Source of the DNA: Hyphomonadaceae bacterium
Lineage (GTDB): Bacteria; Pseudomonadota; Alphaproteobacteria; Caulobacterales; Aquidulcibacteraceae
DNA length: 64,000 nt
NCBI GenBank assembly: GCA_016791365.1
Contig: JAEUMT010000017.1
Location: 115,369-179,368, forward strand
Reading direction: 5' to 3'
The notes under the pieces: generated by a model
The model's input: only the letters and a program-made list of their open reading frames with translations
What the model was told of the DNA's origin: nothing
Database searches by the model: none
Shown: piece after piece, positions 60,392-64,000 of the stretch
Layout of the letters: each line of letters begins with the position of its first letter
How positions within the stretch are numbered: the stretch's first letter is position 1
Translations under genes and position numbers: made by a program

Positions 60392-62584
60392 TCAGCGCTT
60401 CGGTTGAGCATATCCGAGTCGTGCGTTCAGTGCGCCCAGCAAGTCTTGCGCAATGTCGGCGATGACGCCGCCTGGCGGGTACACCGCCGCTGCGCCCATG
60501 TCTTTTAGCGTTTGCACGTCTTCCGGCGGGATGACGCCGCCGATGACGATCATGATGTCGCCGCGGCCGCGTTCGAGGAGCGCGGCGCGCAGACCCGGTG
60601 TGAGCGTGAGGTGGCCGGCGGCGAGTGAGGAGACGCCGACGACGTGGACGCCTTTGGCGATGGCTTGGTCGGCCACTTCTTCGGGGGTTGCGAAGAGTGG
60701 GCCAATTTCGACATCGAAGCCGATGTCGGAGAAGGCGGAGGCGACGACTTTCTGGCCGCGGTCGTGGCCGTCCTGGCCCATTTTGGCGACGAGGATTTTC
60801 GGTGCGCGCCGCTCGTTTTCCCAGAAATCCTTTACCGCGTCGCGCACGCGCTTGACGGCGACATCGTCGCCCGCTTCGCGCTCGTAGATGCCGCGCACGA
60901 GGCGGATCGGCGGTTGGTGGCGATTGAAGGCGCGCTCCAGTGCGGCGGACATTTCGCCGACCGTTGCTTTGGCGCGTGCGGCTTTGACGGCGAGGTCGAG
61001 GAGGTTCTTGGATCGCGGACCTTCAGGTCCGCCACTTTGCGGGTCTGAAGACCCGCGCTCCTTTGCGGCGTTCGTCAGCGCCTCAAGCGCCGCATCCACT
61101 TCAACTTGCTTTCGCTCCGCTTTCAGCCGCATCAGCTTCTCCAACTGCATGGCGCGAACTTTGGCGTTGTCGACTTTGAGGACGGGCACGTCCTCCTTTT
61201 CATCCAGCTTGAACTTATTGATGCCGACAATGGTTTGGTGGCCGGTGTCGATGCGCGCTTGCGTGCGGGCGGCGGCTTCTTCAATGCGCGCCTTCGGCAA
61301 GCCTTGGTCGATCGCCTCCGACATGCCGCCAAGTTTTTCGACTTCCTCGATATGCGCCCACGCCTTGGCGGCGAGATCGGCGGTGAGGCGTTCGACATAG
61401 TACGAACCGCCCCACGGATCGGCGGGACGCGTCACGCCGCCTTCGCTCTGCAACAGGATTTGAGTGTTGCGGGCGATGCGGGCGGAGAAGTCGGTGGGGA
61501 GCGCGAGGGCTTCGTCGAGGGAGTTGGTGTGCAGCGATTGCGTGCCGCCATACGCAGCGGCCATGGCTTCGACGCAGGTGCGCACCGCGTTGTTGTAAAC
61601 GTCTTGCGCGGTGAGCGACCAGCCGCTGGTTTGGCAATGCGTGCGCAGGGCGCGGGATTTATCGTCCTTCGGATTGAACTGGGCCGTGAGCTTCGACCAC
61701 AGCAGGCGCGCGGCGCGCAGTTTGGCGATCTCCATGAACGGGTTCATGCCGATGGCCCAGAAGAAGGAAAGGCGCGGCGCGAACTTGTCGATGTTGAGGC
61801 CGCCGGCGATACCGGCGCGGATGTACTCGACCCCGTCCGCCAGCGTGTAAGCGAGTTCGAGGTCAGCTGTCGCGCCGGCTTCCTGCATATGATAGCCGCT
61901 GATCGAGATCGAATTGAACTTCGGCATCTCAGTCGCGGTGTAAGCGAAGATGTCGCCGACGATGCGCATCGAGGGCTTCGGCGGATAGATGAACGTGTTC
62001 CGCACCATGAATTCTTTGAGGATGTCGTTCTGGATCGTGCCGCTGAGCTTGGCGTGCGGCACGTTCTGCTCTTCACCGGCAACGATATAGAGCGCCATGA
62101 TCGGCAGCACCGCGCCGTTCATGGTCATCGACACGCTCATCTGATCGAGCGGGATGCCGTTGAACAGCGTGCGCATGTCGAGGATCGAGTCGATCGCGAC
62201 GCCCGCCATGCCGACATCGCCGACGACGCGCGGGTGATCCGAGTCATAGCCACGGTGGGTGGCGAGATCGAAGGCGATGGAGAGGCCCTTCTGCCCGTGC
62301 GCGAGGTTGCGGCGGTAGAAGGCGTTTGAGTCTTCTGCCGTTGAGAAGCCCGCATACTGCCGGATCGTCCAGGGTTGTTGGACGTACATGGTTGGATAGG
62401 GGCCACGGCCGAACGGCGCCATGCCGGGGAAGCCGTCGACGAAATCGAGACCCGCGCGATCGGCCGCGGTGTAGGCGGTGCGTACTGCGATGCCTTCAGG
62501 TGAGAGCCAATCATCGCCGCGCGGCGCGGGCGCTGTCGTGACATTGCTGTCGAGCGAGAGCTTGGAAAAATCCGGTAACGTCAT
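60392..62584 (-). CDS. mutB: Methylmalonyl-CoA mutase large (catalytic) subunit
   Basis: 730 residues. The substrate TIM barrel ([40 protein letters not shown]) is followed by a linker and the cobalamin domain with DGHDRG ([20 protein letters not shown]) whose His ligates cobalt. It isomerises methylmalonyl-CoA and succinyl-CoA. ATG 62584 gives the usual length; the frame continues upstream through a repeat to 62680, which is not credible. The linker contains a palindromic insertion at 61015-61056. The small subunit gene is at 63506 and is separated from it by a lysozyme gene. Confidence 0.94.
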   Translation of the reverse strand: MTLPDFSKLSLDSNVTTAPAPRGDDWLSPEGIAVRTAYTAADRAGLDFVDGFPGMAPFGRGPYPTMYVQQPWTIRQYAGFSTAEDSNAFYRRNLAHGQKGLSIAFDLATHRGYDSDHPRVVGDVGMAGVAIDSILDMRTLFNGIPLDQMSVSMTMNGAVLPIMALYIVAGEEQNVPHAKLSGTIQNDILKEFMVRNTFIYPPKPSMRIVGDIFAYTATEMPKFNSISISGYHMQEAGATADLELAYTLADGVEYIRAGIAGGLNIDKFAPRLSFFWAIGMNPFMEIAKLRAARLLWSKLTAQFNPKDDKSRALRTHCQTSGWSLTAQDVYNNAVRTCVEAMAAAYGGTQSLHTNSLDEALALPTDFSARIARNTQILLQSEGGVTRPADPWGGSYYVERLTADLAAKAWAHIEEVEKLGGMSEAIDQGLPKARIEEAAARTQARIDTGHQTIVGINKFKLDEKEDVPVLKVDNAKVRAMQLEKLMRLKAERKQVEVDAALEALTNAAKERGSSDPQSGGPEGPRSKNLLDLAVKAARAKATVGEMSAALERAFNRHQPPIRLVRGIYEREAGDDVAVKRVRDAVKDFWENERRAPKILVAKMGQDGHDRGQKVVASAFSDIGFDVEIGPLFATPEEVADQAIAKGVHVVGVSSLAAGHLTLTPGLRAALLERGRGDIMIVIGGVIPPEDVQTLKDMGAAAVYPPGGVIADIAQDLLGALNARLGYAQPKR
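61015..61056. repeat. Family-C double hairpin inserted in frame in mutB
   Basis: Two perfect hairpins in tandem: GCGGACCTTCAGGTCCGC (61015-61032) and GCGGGTCTGAAGACCCGC (61039-61056), each with 8-base stems and 2-base loops. They encode about 14-17 residues ([16 protein letters not shown]) in the linker between barrel and cobalamin domain. The second hairpin recurs in the small subunit gene at 63961. Confidence 0.85.
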
Positions 62585-62615
62585 GAGTTCGGCTTTTGGA
62601 CGAGAGGGCGCGGAT

Positions 62616-62713
62616 AGTCTGGACCGCCGGCGCCCTCGCCGGCATGCTTCAACCCGCACACAGTCTGCCTGTTGAAACACCGTGTGCCGGCGAGGGCGCC
62701 GGCGGTCCAGACT
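62616..62713. repeat. Family-A palindromic element (98 bases) between the lysozyme gene and mutB
   Basis: Perfect 29-base inverted arms, 62616-62644 and 62685-62713 (AGTCTGGACCGCCGGCGCCC...). Same length as the 54339 copy, and with a centre that matches it in inverted orientation (TTCAACCCGCAC...GTTGAAACACCG). It occupies the leader of mutB. Confidence 0.92.
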
Positions 62714-62723
62714 GAACGGCGCT

Positions 62724-63509
62724 TCATGACGGCGACCTCACGCTTGATGCAAATGCCGCCAGCACCGCGGCGTCGCCGCGGAAGGCGTTGAGATCCACTG
62801 GGCCGACGACGCCGCGCCTGTGGCCGCGGTTGTGATGTTGCCAGATGACCCAATCGTTCTGGCGGAAGCCCGGCGGGGCGGCGATGGAGCGGATCCAGAA
62901 CCGTTCGCCGCTGAGTTCGCGCAAGTGCGAGTCGTGGAACTCGCGCGTGGTGTAGATGATCGGGCGCACGCCGTAATGGGCCTCAACGCGGTCCATGAAG
63001 ATGCGCGCTTCGGCGATGACGTTAGTCATTGTCGGGCCTTCGCGGCAGGGGCCCATGTGTTCGAGATCGACGGCGGGCGGCAGTGCGCCGTCGACGCGCG
63101 GGACGACGGCGATGAAGTTCGAGGCTTGCCGCGCGCCGGGCTGGCAGAGCGTGAAGAAGTGATAGGCGCCGCGATAGATCGGCGTGGCGCCCGCTTGCGC
63201 CCAGTTGAAGGCGAAGCGCGGGTCGACGTGATCGGCGCCTTCGGTGGCCTTGATGTAGGCGAAGGCGACGTCGTCAGCCGCGAGCGTGCGCCAATCGATG
63301 GCGCCTTGGTGCCAGGAGACGTCGACGCCTTGGATGCAGCGTGACGTCCACGGTGTCCACCAACCGCCGGCGGCGGCGATGATGGCGATCGAGACGAGTG
63401 CCAACGCCGCAAGGCCAAGCGCCAATATGGAGCGCGGGCGTCCTCGCCCGCGAATACCGGCGCCGGCGGGCGAGGACGCCCGCGCTCCATAAGGCGCCTG
63501 AGCTGTCAC
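62724..63509 (-). CDS. GH25-family lysozyme (N-acetylmuramidase) with membrane anchor
   Basis: 261 residues. A membrane segment (about 30-52) is followed by the GH25 domain: [18 protein letters not shown] with catalytic-region Asp, [38 protein letters not shown] and [12 protein letters not shown] with WQHHNRGHR. It would cut peptidoglycan glycan strands in the periplasm. GTG 63509 overlaps the mutA stop (GTGA). Residues about 6-28 before the membrane segment are encoded by a palindromic element, so the original start may have been further downstream (for example TTG near 63427). Confidence 0.85.
   Translation of the reverse strand: MTAQAPYGARASSPAGAGIRGRGRPRSILALGLAALALVSIAIIAAAGGWWTPWTSRCIQGVDVSWHQGAIDWRTLAADDVAFAYIKATEGADHVDPRFAFNWAQAGATPIYRGAYHFFTLCQPGARQASNFIAVVPRVDGALPPAVDLEHMGPCREGPTMTNVIAEARIFMDRVEAHYGVRPIIYTTREFHDSHLRELSGERFWIRSIAAPPGFRQNDWVIWQHHNRGHRRGVVGPVDLNAFRGDAAVLAAFASSVRSPS
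63426..63491. repeat. Palindromic element (66 bases) at the 5' end of the lysozyme gene
   Basis: Perfect 26-base inverted arms: 63426-63451 (TATGGAGCGCGGGCGTCCTC...) and 63466-63491. It has the same length and the same TATGGA ends as the copy inside the YhhN-like gene, but a different inner sequence (GCGGGCG in place of CGCCGGC), so it is a sub-family. It is open in the lysozyme frame. Confidence 0.9.
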
Positions 63510-64000
63510 GACGCGATTCCCAACGCCGCGTGCAGCGTCCCGAGTTCTTGCAGCGCGTTCTGGCCGGCGAAGATGAATTGATCGACGCCGGCGGCGCGCA
63601 GCGCAGTCTCGCGATCGCCGGGTTTGCCGGCGAGCACGACCCAATCGGCGCCGGCGGCTTTCAAACGCTGCGCCGCGTTCTCTGCGTGTTCGGCGTAGTG
63701 CGCGTCTGTGCCGGCGATAAGCGCGACGCGCGTGTTGGAGGCGCGGAAAGCGTCGATGAGCGCATCCATGCTGGCGTATGCATCTTCGGCGCCGATGCCG
63801 GCGACGCCGCCGCTGGCGAGGAGGTTACGCGACCATTGCGCGCGCGGGCCGAACTCAGGGAGCGTGGCGAGATTGGCGAAGAAGACGTGCGGTGATTTCG
63901 CTTCGGCTTTGGCGCGGAGGGATTCGAAGGGTTCGGCCCAGCGGATGGGCGCGAAAGGAGCGCGGGTCTTCAGACCCGCGTCTATCGCCGCTGTTTCAGA
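63506..64000 (-). CDS. mutA: Methylmalonyl-CoA mutase small subunit, C-terminal part (cut by window end)
   Basis: 165 residues are visible, frame open to the window edge. KSPHVFFANLATLPEFGPRA, NLLASGGVAGIGAED, ALIAGTDAHYAEHAENAAQR and the ending FIFAGQNALQELGTLHAALG match the degenerate cobalamin domain of the small subunit, which stabilises the mutase heterodimer. No cobalt-binding His motif is expected. A hairpin repeat (63961-63980) is translated in frame as part of an AGLKTRAPF stretch just before the conserved PIRWAEPFESLR. Confidence 0.88.
   Translation of the reverse strand, partial: SETAAIDAGLKTRAPFAPIRWAEPFESLRAKAEAKSPHVFFANLATLPEFGPRAQWSRNLLASGGVAGIGAEDAYASMDALIDAFRASNTRVALIAGTDAHYAEHAENAAQRLKAAGADWVVLAGKPGDRETALRAAGVDQFIFAGQNALQELGTLHAALGIAS
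63961..63980. repeat. Family-C hairpin inside mutA
   Basis: CGCGGGTCTTCAGACCCGCG, perfect 9-base stem and 2-base loop. With the flanking AGGAG on its left it is the reverse complement of 61038-61062 in mutB, a 24-base exact match. In frame with mutA. Confidence 0.83.

Noticed and set aside
1..64000. CRISPR array, tRNA or rRNA genes
   Set aside because: No regularly spaced direct repeats and no sequence that I could fold as a tRNA or recognise as rRNA. The short GAAGTCA units at 45521-45560 are too few and are part of an inverted repeat.

Overview
The window is GC-rich, gene-dense DNA from an alphaproteobacterium. The best fit is the Caulobacterales/Hyphomonadaceae neighbourhood. Reasons: an RcGTA-type gene transfer agent cluster, a feuPQ-cycHJKL-degP-RR-HK-glnE order typical of alphaproteobacteria, GAAC-N7-GAAC LexA boxes of the alphaproteobacterial type, and a DivJ/PleC-like histidine kinase. 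The assignment is inference; there is no rRNA, tRNA or CRISPR array to support it.

Left half (1-34 kb), mostly core and free of the repeats described below. 1-533 is the 5' end of a class A penicillin-binding protein (minus strand). 740-13695 is a complete, collinear gene transfer agent structural cluster (small and large terminase, portal, protease, capsid, connectors, tail, tape measure, baseplate and fibre proteins), all frames open. 13789-14712 is a DnaJ-family chaperone. 14773-17197 is a small secreted protein plus a FeuP/FeuQ-like two-component pair. 17254-20685 is the cytochrome c maturation operon ccmI-ccmE-ccmF-ccmH (cycHJKL). It is followed by a DegP-type protease, a second two-component pair and glnE (20877-27323). 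27364-28963 is an ECF sigma factor operon with a membrane protein and a periplasmic metal-sensor-like protein. 28966-34159 (minus) holds a PAS histidine kinase and aminopeptidase N.

Middle (34-43 kb): two acyl-CoA dehydrogenases with an unknown gene between them. A TetR repressor is divergent from a membrane protein/serine hydrolase pair, with three evenly arranged operator-like palindromes in the gap. Then a DEAD-box RNA helicase and an O6-alkylguanine repair protein.

Right part (43-64 kb): the SOS mutagenesis cassette imuA-imuB-dnaE2 behind a LexA box. It carries palindromic repeats at the 5' end of imuA and in frame inside imuB, and a small four-helix-bundle gene bracketed by inverted repeats exactly between imuB and dnaE2. 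Then come RNA methyltransferases, an OmpA-family protein, a coiled-coil protein, a VOC protein with its own LexA-like box, recQ, and a coupled run of a YhhN-like membrane protein, an unknown protein and a methyltransferase. Last are a PIN-like protein and methylmalonyl-CoA mutase (large subunit complete, small subunit cut by the window end), whose two subunit genes are separated by a GH25 lysozyme gene bracketed by palindromic elements.

The most unusual features are (1) the inverted-repeat-flanked four-helix-bundle gene inside the SOS cassette, and (2) a population of palindromic elements confined to the right half of the window, several of them translated in frame inside conserved enzymes, similar in behaviour to Rickettsia palindromic elements.
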